Shown here: one piece after another, positions 26,255 to 33,615 of the stretch
Numbering within the stretch: position 1 is the stretch's first letter
Layout: each line of letters starts with the position of its first letter
NCBI GenBank assembly: GCA_021735445.1
Contig: JAIPHA010000009.1
Coordinates: 5,001 to 54,679 of the forward strand
Length of the DNA: 49,679 nt
DNA from: Candidatus Omnitrophota bacterium
GTDB lineage: Bacteria > Omnitrophota > Gorgyraeia > Duberdicusellales > 4484-171
Direction of reading: 5' to 3'
The notes under the pieces: generated by a model
What the model was told of the DNA's origin: nothing
What the model saw: only the letters and a program-made list of their open reading frames with translations
Database searches by the model: none
Program-made: the position numbers and the translations under genes

Positions 26255-27426
26255 AGCAATTCCTAGAAGGATCATTTGCAATGGCGCAAGCGGCAAAATT
26301 ATGCCGCCCCGGTGTTATAGCCGCCTATCCCATTACTCCCCAAACTCATATCGTTGAAAACTTATCCCAATTTATTGCTGATGGAGAGCTAGATGCTAAA
26401 TCAGTCAATGTTGAAAGTGAACATTCGGCTGCATCCTGTGTTTTAGGTTCTCAGGCTGCCGGGGTGAGAAGTTTTACTTGTTCCAGCTCACAGGGTTTAA
26501 TTTTAATGTCTGAGGTCTTATTTTGTATTGCCGGAATGCGGTTGCCAGTAATGCTGGTTTGTGCCAACCGGGCACTTTCAGCGCCGATAAATATCTGGAA
26601 TGATCAGCAAGATTCAATTGCTGTTCGCGATGCCGGCTGGATACAGCTTTATGCCGAAAACAATCAAGAAGCAGTGGATTTAATCATTGCCAGCCATAAG
26701 ATAGCCGAAGACCCGAAAGTAATGCTTCCGGCGATGGTTTGTGTAGACGGCTTTATTTTAACTCATGGAATGGAAGTGGTGGATATTCCGGAACAAAAAG
26801 ATGTAGATGAATTCCTTCCCCCTTATAACCCACCCTATAAGCTTGACCCGAAAAATCCGATGAGTTTTGGTTTGCTGGGTACCCCGGATGTCTACCTGGA
26901 AACTCGCTACGCGATCCAAAAAACTCTTGGCGATGTGCTGAAAATGATCCCAACAGTAGGTAAAGAATACCAAGATAAGTTTGGCAGAGATAGCCTAAGG
27001 TTAATTGAAGAATATAAAACAGATGATGCTGAAACAATTTTGATTGCGATGGGTTCAGTTTGCGGAACGATCAAAGACGTAGTAGATAGCCAGAGGAAAC
27101 AGGGCAAAAAGGTAGGATTATTAAAAATTGTCAGTTACCGCCCTTTTCCCAAACAGGCAATCAAAAAAGCGTTGGATTCGGCAAAAAATATTGGAGTTAT
27201 CGATAAAGACATCTCTTTAGGCTCAGACGGAGCTTTATACTCGGAAGTAAAATCAGTAATTTCTTCGGATAAAAAGATTAGTGGTTTTATTGCTGGCTTA
27301 GGAGGAAGAGATATTAAAGCAAAAACTGTCGAAGAAATCATAAATTTAAGCGAAAAGGAAGAAAATAGCTGTAGATTTATCGACTTAAATAAGAACATAC
27401 TCTGGGAAGAGTTTAAAACTATTTAA
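26251..27426 (+). CDS. porA: Pyruvate:ferredoxin oxidoreductase, alpha subunit
   Basis: 391 residues. The alpha subunit carries the pyrimidine-side domain and part of the pyruvate site. Landmarks: AAYPITPQTHIVE (residues 24-36), NVESEHSAASCVLGSQAAGVRSFTCSS (about 54-80), ANRALSAPINIWNDQQDS, and the C-terminal domain III ETILIAMGSVCGTIKDVV. Coupled to porD by ATGA, four bases before porB. Confidence 0.94.
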   Translation: MKQFLEGSFAMAQAAKLCRPGVIAAYPITPQTHIVENLSQFIADGELDAKSVNVESEHSAASCVLGSQAAGVRSFTCSSSQGLILMSEVLFCIAGMRLPVMLVCANRALSAPINIWNDQQDSIAVRDAGWIQLYAENNQEAVDLIIASHKIAEDPKVMLPAMVCVDGFILTHGMEVVDIPEQKDVDEFLPPYNPPYKLDPKNPMSFGLLGTPDVYLETRYAIQKTLGDVLKMIPTVGKEYQDKFGRDSLRLIEEYKTDDAETILIAMGSVCGTIKDVVDSQRKQGKKVGLLKIVSYRPFPKQAIKKALDSAKNIGVIDKDISLGSDGALYSEVKSVISSDKKISGFIAGLGGRDIKAKTVEEIINLSEKEENSCRFIDLNKNILWEEFKTI

Positions 27427-27430
27427 TATT

Positions 27431-28315
27431 ATGAAAAAAGAGCATTTCCAAGAAAATTGTTATGTTTCCGGCCATACCGCTTGTGCAGGTTGTGGCCAAT
27501 CGATGGCAGTAAGGATTGTAATGAATACTGCCGGGAAAGACACTATCGCCTCAAACGCTACCGGCTGTTTGGAGGTGTTTTCCAGCAAAGCTCCTGAATC
27601 TGCCTTTGGCGTACCCTGGATTCATTCTTTATTTGAAAATTCTGCCGCAGTAGCTAGCGGCGTAGAGACTGCTTTAGTCCATCAGGGCAAAAAAGAAGGA
27701 ATTAACGTTATCGCTCAAGCTGGCGACGGCGGAACCGCCGATATTGGCCTTCAGGCCCTCTCTGGGATGCTGGAACGCGGCCACGATGTATTATTTGTCT
27801 GTTACGATAATGAGGCTTACATGAATACCGGAATTCAACGCAGTGGATCAACTCCTTTTAGCGCAAGCACCACTACTTCGCCTTCCGGAAAGCATTCTAC
27901 CGGAAATCCACGCCCGAAAAAACCGATGGTAGAAATTTGCGCTGCACACCATATTCCTTATTCTGCCACTAGTTCGATAGCCAATCCCAAAGATATTGAA
28001 ATTAAAGTAAAAAAAGCTTTAAAGATTAAAGGGCCAAAATATTTACAAATTCATGTCCCTTGCCCTTTAGGCTGGAGATCAGACCCTTCACAATCAATTG
28101 ATGTCGCCAAAAAAGCAGTGGAAACTGGCCTTTATCCGATAGTTGAGTATGAATACGGTAAATTAACCAAATCTCGCAAAATAAGCTCACCTAAACCGGT
28201 ATCTGAGTATTTAAAATTGCAAGGCCGCTTTAGGCACCTTTTAAAAGACGCTAAAGCCTTAGCCGAGGTGCAACAAGTTGCCGATAAGAATATCGAATAT
28301 TACGGTCTTAAATAA
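27431..28315 (+). CDS. porB: Pyruvate:ferredoxin oxidoreductase, beta subunit (TPP-binding)
   Basis: 294 residues. Binds thiamine pyrophosphate and one [4Fe-4S] cluster. The TPP motif is AGDGGTADIG followed by YDNEAYMNTGIQRS (about residues 96-140). Cluster cysteines are HTACAGCGQ near the N terminus, the C in ATGCLEVF, and the C-terminal HVPCPLGW. With the other subunits the complex looks complete. A ferredoxin gene follows nine bases later. Confidence 0.95.
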   Translation: MKKEHFQENCYVSGHTACAGCGQSMAVRIVMNTAGKDTIASNATGCLEVFSSKAPESAFGVPWIHSLFENSAAVASGVETALVHQGKKEGINVIAQAGDGGTADIGLQALSGMLERGHDVLFVCYDNEAYMNTGIQRSGSTPFSASTTTSPSGKHSTGNPRPKKPMVEICAAHHIPYSATSSIANPKDIEIKVKKALKIKGPKYLQIHVPCPLGWRSDPSQSIDVAKKAVETGLYPIVEYEYGKLTKSRKISSPKPVSEYLKLQGRFRHLLKDAKALAEVQQVADKNIEYYGLK

Positions 28316-28324
28316 ATTAAACTC

Positions 28325-28507
28325 ATGAAAATAACAATTGACGAAAATGCTTGCGTTGGCTGTGGTTTATGTGTAAACCTTTGCCCGGAAATATTTGCGC
28401 TTAAAGATAATAACATAGCTCAAGTAAAACCTGAAAATTCCTGCGATAAAAATCTTCACAAAATTGCTTCACAGTGTCCGGTTAATGCTATTTTAGTTAA
28501 CGATTAG
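28325..28507 (+). CDS. Small [4Fe-4S] ferredoxin
   Basis: 60 residues, Thermotoga/Clostridium monocluster type. CVGCGLCVNLCPEIF and the C-terminal QCPVNAI supply the cluster ligands; extra cysteines (in NLCP and NSCDK) may form a disulfide, as in known monocluster ferredoxins. Being the last gene of the por operon, it is likely the electron acceptor of the complex. It converges with the reverse-strand gene two bases downstream, and no clear terminator lies between them. Confidence 0.92.
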   Translation: MKITIDENACVGCGLCVNLCPEIFALKDNNIAQVKPENSCDKNLHKIASQCPVNAILVND

Positions 28508-28509
28508 TT

Positions 28510-29919
28510 TTAACGGGGTAAATTTAAATTAAAAGATAATTCTTGGCGGAGTTTGCTTAGGTAGATTATTTTCTCACGCAGTTCTTTTCTCTCTCTTATT
28601 GACTGGCGGTATTCTTCTTTCTTTTTTTCAAAATTTTCTTGATCGAGATCAGTTTTTTTATCCAGTTTTACAATATAAACGCCATTTTTTCTAACTAGAG
28701 GGTTGGGGTAAACCTGGCCTTCTTTTAGTTCAAAAAAGACTAATTGGCTCAGATTGCGGCTTAAGCCAACCCCTTCAATATAGCCAGAATATTTAAAAAA
28801 ATCAGTTTGTTTAAACTGAATGTTTTTATCTTCTGAATATTTTTTTAGTTCTTTATTATTTGTTGCTTTGATTTCTTCTATTATGCTTTCTGCAAGTTTT
28901 TTTGTTTGGTTTTCTGCCTGATTCTTTATATAAGCTTCTTTAACTTCTTCTTGGATCTCAGAAAAAGGCGGGGTAAACTCATCTTTTTCATCTATTTTTT
29001 GAAAAACCAAAATTTTATCTTTCGCTGAAACAGGATTGCTCAACTGATTGTTTTCCAGCGAAAAGAGAAGCTGGTTGACCTGGGGCATAAAGCCGAGATT
29101 TTTAATTGGCTCGTTTTTCGCAAAAAAATCAGTTTCTTCTATAGTAACTTCTTCTAATTTTTCAAAGCTATCATTTTTTTCTAATTTTGCGATTATATCT
29201 TCGCTTTTTTTTGTATCTGGCTCCAGGCTGATATAGCGTGCTTTAACTTTTGGTTTTCGCCTGAAAAGATTTTTGTTTTCTTTGTAGAAGTCTTCAAGTG
29301 TCGAGAGAGGAATATTTTCATCTATCGCAGCTGATTCATAGGGGATAAGAAGGTAAGAAATTTTTGCTTCTTGTGTTTCGACTTTGTAAGCTTTTCGTAT
29401 TTCTTGTTCGGTAACTTCTACATCAATATTTTTATCCAATAGTCTATCTTTTTTAAGGATGTTGCGAATATATTCTTCGAAGTTTCGGGCTGTAAAATTT
29501 CGCCCCATCCGTCTTTGGATAGCTCTTATAAATTGTTGATACTTTTTTGGGTCAAACTTATCTTCGCTTGCAAAAAAAGGAATGCTTCGGATGTAACCAA
29601 CAACCTCTTGGTCGGGAATTGAAATTTTTTCTTTGTCGGCTTGGTAGGATAAAAGGTAAAAATCTCCTGCCAAAGCTGTTATATCTTCTTTTTCTAATTC
29701 TTGGTCTTTTTCTGCGTTCATCAACCAGTAGAGCTGTGCTGATTCAAGATAAGGAATAAATTCATCTCGTTTTATTGGTTTTTCCTCAATTTCGCCAATT
29801 ACGTTGGCATTGTTGCCGCGCATTGCAGAACTGCCCCAGAGAAGGAAGGCTGGGACAATGACAATCAACATGGCCCAGAGTATGCGCTTTTTGTGTTTGT
29901 TGGTTAGCTTAATAAACAT
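28510..29919 (-). CDS. PpiD/SurA-like membrane-anchored periplasmic chaperone
   Basis: 469 residues, the only convincing reverse-strand gene. An N-terminal membrane anchor (RILWAMLIVIVPAFLLWGSS) is followed by a SurA_N/PpiD helical domain (GEIEEKPIKRDEFIPYL onward, about 40-180). Residues of about 220-340 occupy the place of the parvulin domain (KARYISLEP) but lack a clear GGxLG signature, so isomerase activity is doubtful. A C-terminal helical region closes the fold. PpiD proteins assist folding of outer-membrane and exported proteins. It sits tail-to-tail with the por operon. Confidence 0.82.
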   Translation of the reverse strand: MFIKLTNKHKKRILWAMLIVIVPAFLLWGSSAMRGNNANVIGEIEEKPIKRDEFIPYLESAQLYWLMNAEKDQELEKEDITALAGDFYLLSYQADKEKISIPDQEVVGYIRSIPFFASEDKFDPKKYQQFIRAIQRRMGRNFTARNFEEYIRNILKKDRLLDKNIDVEVTEQEIRKAYKVETQEAKISYLLIPYESAAIDENIPLSTLEDFYKENKNLFRRKPKVKARYISLEPDTKKSEDIIAKLEKNDSFEKLEEVTIEETDFFAKNEPIKNLGFMPQVNQLLFSLENNQLSNPVSAKDKILVFQKIDEKDEFTPPFSEIQEEVKEAYIKNQAENQTKKLAESIIEEIKATNNKELKKYSEDKNIQFKQTDFFKYSGYIEGVGLSRNLSQLVFFELKEGQVYPNPLVRKNGVYIVKLDKKTDLDQENFEKKKEEYRQSIRERKELREKIIYLSKLRQELSFNLNLPR

Positions 29920-29993
29920 ATTGTTAATATATTAACTAGAATTTAAAAATCTTCAAGCTTTTTCTGTTACACTGATTACACAGATAAAATATT

Positions 29994-30057
29994 TGTCATT
30001 GTGAGGCGGCGAAGCAATCTTTATGCCATTCTGAGGCAAAGCCGAAGAATCTCTATC
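29994..30057. repeat. Intergenic REP-like repeat pair
   Basis: The 216-base gap between the PpiD-like gene and tmRNA holds two related units: GTCATTGTGAGGCGGCGAAG followed by CAATCTTT, and GCCATTCTGAGGCAAAGCC followed by GAAGAATCTC. Both follow the pattern CATT-x-TGAGGC-x(2-4)-GCxGAAG-xAATCT. They are short REP-like sequences with no coding potential. Confidence 0.5.
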
Positions 30058-30085
30058 TTATTCATTACAAAGCGCTGAAAAATGT

Positions 30086-30114
30086 TTGAAATTAGGCTTT
30101 ATATATGTTATAAA
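30086..30114 (+). promoter_or_regulatory. ssrA promoter
   Basis: TTGAAA (30086-30091), a 17-base spacer and TATAAA (30109-30114), 21 bases upstream of the mature tmRNA 5' end. Confidence 0.65.
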
Positions 30115-30135
30115 AGGAGTGCTGTTTGATAATTT

Positions 30136-30496
30136 GGGGGTGAATGGACTCGACCTAAAAGGTGATGTGAAAGGGAGCATGCCGCGGATGTAAGCTTCCT
30201 GCGTTAGTGGCGCTTGCAAAAAAATAAAGGCAAAACCTTTTACTACAGCTCCTGAATACGCGTTAAGCTAAACAGGAGATTCTTATATTCCTTGCCTCAG
30301 GGGATATAAGGGTTCGGTTTGAGGCTATAGAGTAAGTTTTTGCCTTTTGGGCTTGCTCTTAAAACATAAAAAGGCTGCTTTCTGGTAAATCCTGCCTCTT
30401 GGAGTTACCAGGGAAAAGATAAAGAAGAGGCTAAGCATGTAGGGTCCTTTTGCTGAAATTTTAGGGACGCGGGTTCGATTCCCGCCACCTCCACCA
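30136..30496 (+). ncRNA. ssrA: Transfer-messenger RNA (tmRNA)
   Basis: 361 bases, one-piece tmRNA that rescues stalled ribosomes with SmpB. The 5' GGGGGTG pairs with CACCTCC before an encoded ACCA tail; the 5' region has TGGACTCGACC and GAGCATGCCG, and the 3' tRNA-like domain has AAGCATGTAGG and GGTTCGATTCCCGCC. The tag frame is at 30230-30271. Several pseudoknot-like stems fill the middle. Confidence 0.97.
30230..30271 (+). other. tmRNA tag-peptide reading frame
   Basis: Resume codon GCA at 30230 after AAATAAAG. The frame reads AKPFTTAPEYALS and ends at TAA (30269-30271), a 13-residue degradation tag. The EYAL portion matches common tags, but the C-terminal residue is Ser instead of the usual Ala-Ala. 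Frame and stop position fit the position relative to the start of the tRNA-like domain. Confidence 0.85.
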
Positions 30497-30506
30497 ACAT
30501 TTTAAC

Positions 30507-30534
30507 AGACAAGCCAATAGGGGCTTGTCTTTCT
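30507..30534 (+). terminator. Intrinsic terminator after ssrA
   Basis: AGACAAGCC and GGCTTGTCT form a perfect 9-bp stem with a 6-base loop, followed by TTCT. The T-tract is short but the position, 11 bases after the tmRNA 3' end, is right. Confidence 0.75.
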
Positions 30535-30663
30535 GCTAAAATCTACAATTTATCTAACAAAATAAAACTTTTCATTACTTTAGAAAGCTTAGATTAGTTT
30601 TCTATAGCCTTACCCATTTATTTAAAAAAGGAAAAAATAATTGTGGTCAGAGGGAAAGAATAG

Positions 30664-30691
30664 TTGACGTTTATCAGTCAGATTATACAAT
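30664..30691 (+). promoter_or_regulatory. Promoter of the lipoprotein at 30741
   Basis: TTGACG (30664-30669), 16 bases, TACAAT (30686-30691). A perfect TATAAT follows at 30693-30698, so two -10 choices overlap. Confidence 0.6.
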
Positions 30692-30740
30692 GTATAATAG
30701 GTTTATATAAATAAATACGAAAGTATAGAGGAGGTTTGGC

Positions 30741-31193
30741 ATGCGTAACTTTATCTATTTCTTTATAATTGCAACCCTGGCTGCAGGTTGTTTGCCCAAA
30801 GGTAAAAGCCTTAAAAGATTAGAGGATGCTAAGATCGAAGAAAAGATGCACGACAAGAAAGCTCAAGCTATGCGTGAGGACTTTTTGAAGCAGAATAAAA
30901 AAAATCTTTCTGACTTATCGACTGGTATTAGCAAAGCTGAGGCTATGGCTATAATGAGGACGAAAATGGATAAATTTCCAGTTTGGCTTCAAACTCTCAA
31001 TCCATACAAAAGCGAGACCTTGACCATCGGGGGAGAAACATACAAAATAGTTTATTACTATACTCAGACAAAGGATAACGACGGTAGCGTTTCAGACGAT
31101 GAGCTAACTCCTTTGGTGTTTAAGCAGGATGAATTTTTAGGAGCAGGCTACCGCTTTCTATGCTCTGTTTTTATCGAAGCAGCGCGCAGATAA
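30741..31193 (+). CDS. Lipoprotein, DUF3192/SmpA-like
   Basis: 150 residues with a lipoprotein signal (IIATLAAGC, Cys at about residue 17). A charged helical linker follows (about 25-60, KAQAMREDFLKQN). The C-terminal domain (SKAEAMAIMRTKM, NPYKSETLTIGGETYKIVYYY, LTPLVFKQDEFLGAGY) has the layout of DUF3192 or SmpA/BamE-like domains, in which a start helix leads to a three-strand sheet. AGGAGG lies eight bases before ATG. Expected in the outer membrane or periplasmic face of the inner membrane. Family assignment is tentative. Confidence 0.75.
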   Translation: MRNFIYFFIIATLAAGCLPKGKSLKRLEDAKIEEKMHDKKAQAMREDFLKQNKKNLSDLSTGISKAEAMAIMRTKMDKFPVWLQTLNPYKSETLTIGGETYKIVYYYTQTKDNDGSVSDDELTPLVFKQDEFLGAGYRFLCSVFIEAARR

Positions 31194-31265
31194 AAAAATA
31201 CAGTTTTCAAATCTTCTAAATCCCAATAAAATCAATAAAAGTGGCAAGGCCGGTTCAATTATCTC

Positions 31266-31448
31266 TTGACCAACTATGATTTTAGAGCTATATTAAACCT
31301 ACAATTAGTCATTAGTCCCGAGTTGGAAGGATTAAATCCCGGACTATCCCGGCAAACAGCCGGGACCAGCCTAAACAAAAAAGTGGTGGCTGGTAAACAA
31401 GTAAAACCTTCGCTGGCAACGGCGAGGGATTTTTTAATTTTAGGAGGT
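31266..31448 (+). promoter_or_regulatory. Structured leader element, copy A1 (promoter, hairpins, terminator, RBS)
   Basis: Promoter TTGACC (31266-31271), 17 bases, TATATT (31289-31294). A core GTCCCGAGTTGG onward contains the nested pairs GTCC/GGAC and GGAT/ATCC. Copy A1 alone then has two perfect hairpins, CCCGGC/GCCGGG (31348-31364) and ACCAGCC/GGCTGGT (31365-31394). It closes with CCTTCGC/GCGAGGG (31407-31428) and a run of T, the shape of an intrinsic terminator. TTTTAGGAGG, the ribosome-binding site of the RhuM-Fic gene, follows directly. Copies A2 and A3 lie at 33399 and 38492. Confidence 0.7.
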
Positions 31449-31457
31449 TCATGTTTT

Positions 31458-32444
31458 ATGAAAAATAAAAAAATAAAAAAAGGTAAAGTAATTGTATATA
31501 GAAATAAGGTAGAAGTTCGTTTAGAGAAGGAAACTGTATGGCTTACTCTTAATCAAATTTCATATTTGTTTAAAAGAGACAAATCTGTAATATCACGTCA
31601 CTTGCGAAATATTTTCAAAGAAAAAGAATTAACTAAAAAATCAACTGTTGCAAAATTTGCAACAGTTCAAAAAGAAGGGGAGCGTCAAATAGTTCGTGAT
31701 ATTGAGCACTACAATTTAGACATGATTATTTCTGTAGGCTACAGAGTTAATTCTAAACGCGGCACTCAATTCCGGATCTGGGCTACTAATGTTTTGCGTA
31801 AGCATTTAGTTAACGGCTACACCTTAAACCAACAATGTCTTGTCAAAGATGCGACCAAATACAAAGAATTGCAAAAAGCTATAGAACTGATAAGCAATGT
31901 TGAATCTCTTTCAGATTTATCTCCAGATGCTAAAGGTATTATCCGGGTTATCTCTGATTATCGGCGAGCTTTAGATATTTTAGATGATTTTGATCATCAA
32001 AATCTTTCAACTCCTAAAGGGACTAAAAAAACTAAATATAAACTTACCTATAAAAAAGCACGAAAAATAATTGATACTCTAAGGAAAAAATTTAAAGATT
32101 CGGATTTAGTTGGCCAAGAAAAAGATCAAAGTTTTAAGAGTTCAATCGGAGCAATATATCAAACCTTCGGCAAAAAAGAGCTATATCCTACTCTTGAAGA
32201 AAAAGCCGCTTATCTTTTGTATTTTGTAGTCAAAAATCATAGCTTTGTTGACGGAAATAAACGGATAGCCGCAGCTTTGTTTATCTGCTTTTTAGATGAG
32301 AATGGCTTTTTATATAAGAAAGATGGAACCAGAACTATCGATGAAAATGCTTTAGTAGGCTTAACCCTGATGATCGCGTCCAGCAATCCTAAGGAAAAGG
32401 ACAAAATGATTAGAGTTACCCTAAACCTATTGCATAATAAATGA
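31458..32444 (+). CDS. RhuM-Fic/Doc fusion protein
   Basis: 328 residues from ATG 31458, set by TTTTAGGAGG; the track start at 31266 is inside the leader element. Residues of about 10-125 are a RhuM-type domain (VWLTLNQISYLFKRDKSVISRHL, DLDMIISVGYRVNSKRGTQF-like stretch). The C-terminal third is a Fic/Doc domain with motif HSFVDGNKRIAAALF at 261-275. Fic proteins transfer AMP or phosphate to target proteins; the NKR reading resembles Doc, a toxin kinase, more than the GNGR of AMP-transferases. No separate antitoxin gene is seen beside it. The RhuM-Fic pairing itself is known in many genomes. Likely a mobile-region or defence gene. Confidence 0.88.
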   Translation: MKNKKIKKGKVIVYRNKVEVRLEKETVWLTLNQISYLFKRDKSVISRHLRNIFKEKELTKKSTVAKFATVQKEGERQIVRDIEHYNLDMIISVGYRVNSKRGTQFRIWATNVLRKHLVNGYTLNQQCLVKDATKYKELQKAIELISNVESLSDLSPDAKGIIRVISDYRRALDILDDFDHQNLSTPKGTKKTKYKLTYKKARKIIDTLRKKFKDSDLVGQEKDQSFKSSIGAIYQTFGKKELYPTLEEKAAYLLYFVVKNHSFVDGNKRIAAALFICFLDENGFLYKKDGTRTIDENALVGLTLMIASSNPKEKDKMIRVTLNLLHNK

Positions 32445-32448
32445 AGAC

Positions 32449-32496
32449 ACCTCCGAGGTGCAGATAAAAGAATTACTCTAATCACCTCGGAGGTGG
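32449..32496. repeat. Palindromic repeat, copy B1 (short form)
   Basis: ACCTCCGAGGTG (32449-32460) and CACCTCGGAGGTGG (32483-32496) are two palindromes that also pair with each other. It is located immediately after the RhuM-Fic stop and may act as a transcription end. Fuller copies are at 33299 and 41761. Confidence 0.75.
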
Positions 32497-32562
32497 AGAA
32501 ACAGCTAATTAGCCTTAGGGTAACTTAAAATATTATAAACAAATTAAACAGGAGGTAGTTTC

Positions 32563-33291
32563 ATGTCCAAGACGTTAGTTGCAATTTTAATTACGGTAAT
32601 CTTGGCAGTATCTTTTCTGGCTGCGGCAAAGATTTTTTCTGATACTGCAATAAGCATCAAAAACAAGGGGTATGTGAAAGTTAAAGGGTTTGCCAAGCAA
32701 GAAATTAAATCAGATCTAGGCATATTTAAGGCCAAGCTTGCAACTGAAGGCGCGGACTTAAAACTCTGTTATAAAAACCTTAAAGAAGATAAAGATAAAA
32801 CTAATGATTTCTTAAAAAACTTTGGAGTTAAAGAAGCCGAAATCGAAATGTTTCCGGTTCAAGTAGTTGAAGAATACAAGATAAACGAAAGAGGCCACGA
32901 GACAGATGAATTTGTTAAGTATATCCTAAAGCAGAAGTTTAAAATTGAATTATCTGATGTTAAAAAAATTGCTGCTCTCTCAGAAAAGATCTCCGAATTA
33001 CTAGATAAAGGGGTAAAAATTTCTGCCTATGAGCCTAAATATGTTTATACTAATCTTGATGACCTAAAAGTAGAGATGATTGGCAAAGCTACCGCCAATG
33101 CCAAAGAAAGAGCCAAAATAATAGCTAAACAAGGCAGTTTTCGCTTAGGCCCGATTGCATCGGTAAGAGTAGGAGTGTTTCAAATAACTCCAGCTCATTC
33201 TACCAGAGTATCTGGTTATGGGATAAATGATACCTCAAGCATTGATAAAGAAATCAAAAGTGTAGTTGAGATCGAGTATTTTGTAAAATAA
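32563..33291 (+). CDS. SIMPL-domain (DUF541) exported protein
   Basis: 242 residues with an N-terminal signal or anchor (LVAILITVILAVSFLAAAKIF) and the SIMPL fold: VKVKGFAKQEIKSDLGIFKAKL near residue 38, then KDKTNDFLKNFGVKEAEIE and the C-terminal ATANAKERAKIIAKQGSFRLGPIASV. SIMPL proteins are periplasmic or membrane-associated oligomers of poorly known role (stress tolerance in some Proteobacteria). Strong ribosome-binding site ACAGGAGGTAG. Stands alone between two repeat elements. Confidence 0.9.
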   Translation: MSKTLVAILITVILAVSFLAAAKIFSDTAISIKNKGYVKVKGFAKQEIKSDLGIFKAKLATEGADLKLCYKNLKEDKDKTNDFLKNFGVKEAEIEMFPVQVVEEYKINERGHETDEFVKYILKQKFKIELSDVKKIAALSEKISELLDKGVKISAYEPKYVYTNLDDLKVEMIGKATANAKERAKIIAKQGSFRLGPIASVRVGVFQITPAHSTRVSGYGINDTSSIDKEIKSVVEIEYFVK

Positions 33292-33298
33292 TGATACC

Positions 33299-33390
33299 AG
33301 ATCCGCAAAACAAATTTTTGCCAGACACCTCCGAGGTGGCCGCTGGCAGCTACATTAACGGACTCCTCGGAGGTGGCGAAGCAAGGTTAA
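33299..33390. repeat. Palindromic repeat, copy B2
   Basis: Begins GATCCGCAAAACAAATTTTTGCC, then ACACCTCCGAGGTGGC (33325-33340) and CTCCTCGGAGGTGGCGAAGC (33363-33382), ending GGTTAA. The two arms form a long stem with smaller self-palindromes. Nine bases later leader element A2 begins. Confidence 0.75.
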
Positions 33391-33398
33391 TTTCCCCC

Positions 33399-33527
33399 TT
33401 GACCAATCCTAATTATAGAGTTATATTAAACCTACAATTAGTTATTGTCCCGAGTTAGAAGGGGTAAATCCCGGACATTAAAAAAGCAAAACCTTCGCTG
33501 GCAACGGCGAGGGATTTTTTATTTTTT
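33399..33527 (+). promoter_or_regulatory. Structured leader element, copy A2
   Basis: Promoter TTGACC (33399-33404), 17 bases, TATATT (33422-33427), identical hexamers and spacing to A1. The core GTCCCGAGTTAGAAGGGG and onward (from 33447) is followed by CCTTCGC/GCGAGGG (33492-33513) and a T-tract. This copy ends 38 bases before the separate promoter of the TPR gene, so here it looks like a free-standing RNA of about 90 bases. Confidence 0.7.
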
Positions 33528-33564
33528 ACTCAATAATAAAAAGATAAGAAAAATTAGGTTTATG

Positions 33565-33592
33565 TTGACACAATTATTTAGGGAGATATAAT
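33565..33592 (+). promoter_or_regulatory. Consensus promoter of the envelope (LpoB) cluster
   Basis: Perfect TTGACA (33565-33570) and perfect TATAAT (33587-33592) with 16 bases between. It is the strongest promoter in the window by consensus. Confidence 0.8.
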
Positions 33593-33615
33593 TAATTTAC
33601 TCACCGTTATTTGTT

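Noticed and set aside
26753-27398. Several reverse-strand ORFs opposite porA
   Set aside because: porA is intact and the reverse frames have no ribosome-binding sites and no recognisable domain.
31266-31457. N-terminal extension of the RhuM-Fic ORF
   Set aside because: It would translate the promoter and hairpins of leader element A1; ATG 31458 has a clear ribosome-binding site and starts the family domain.
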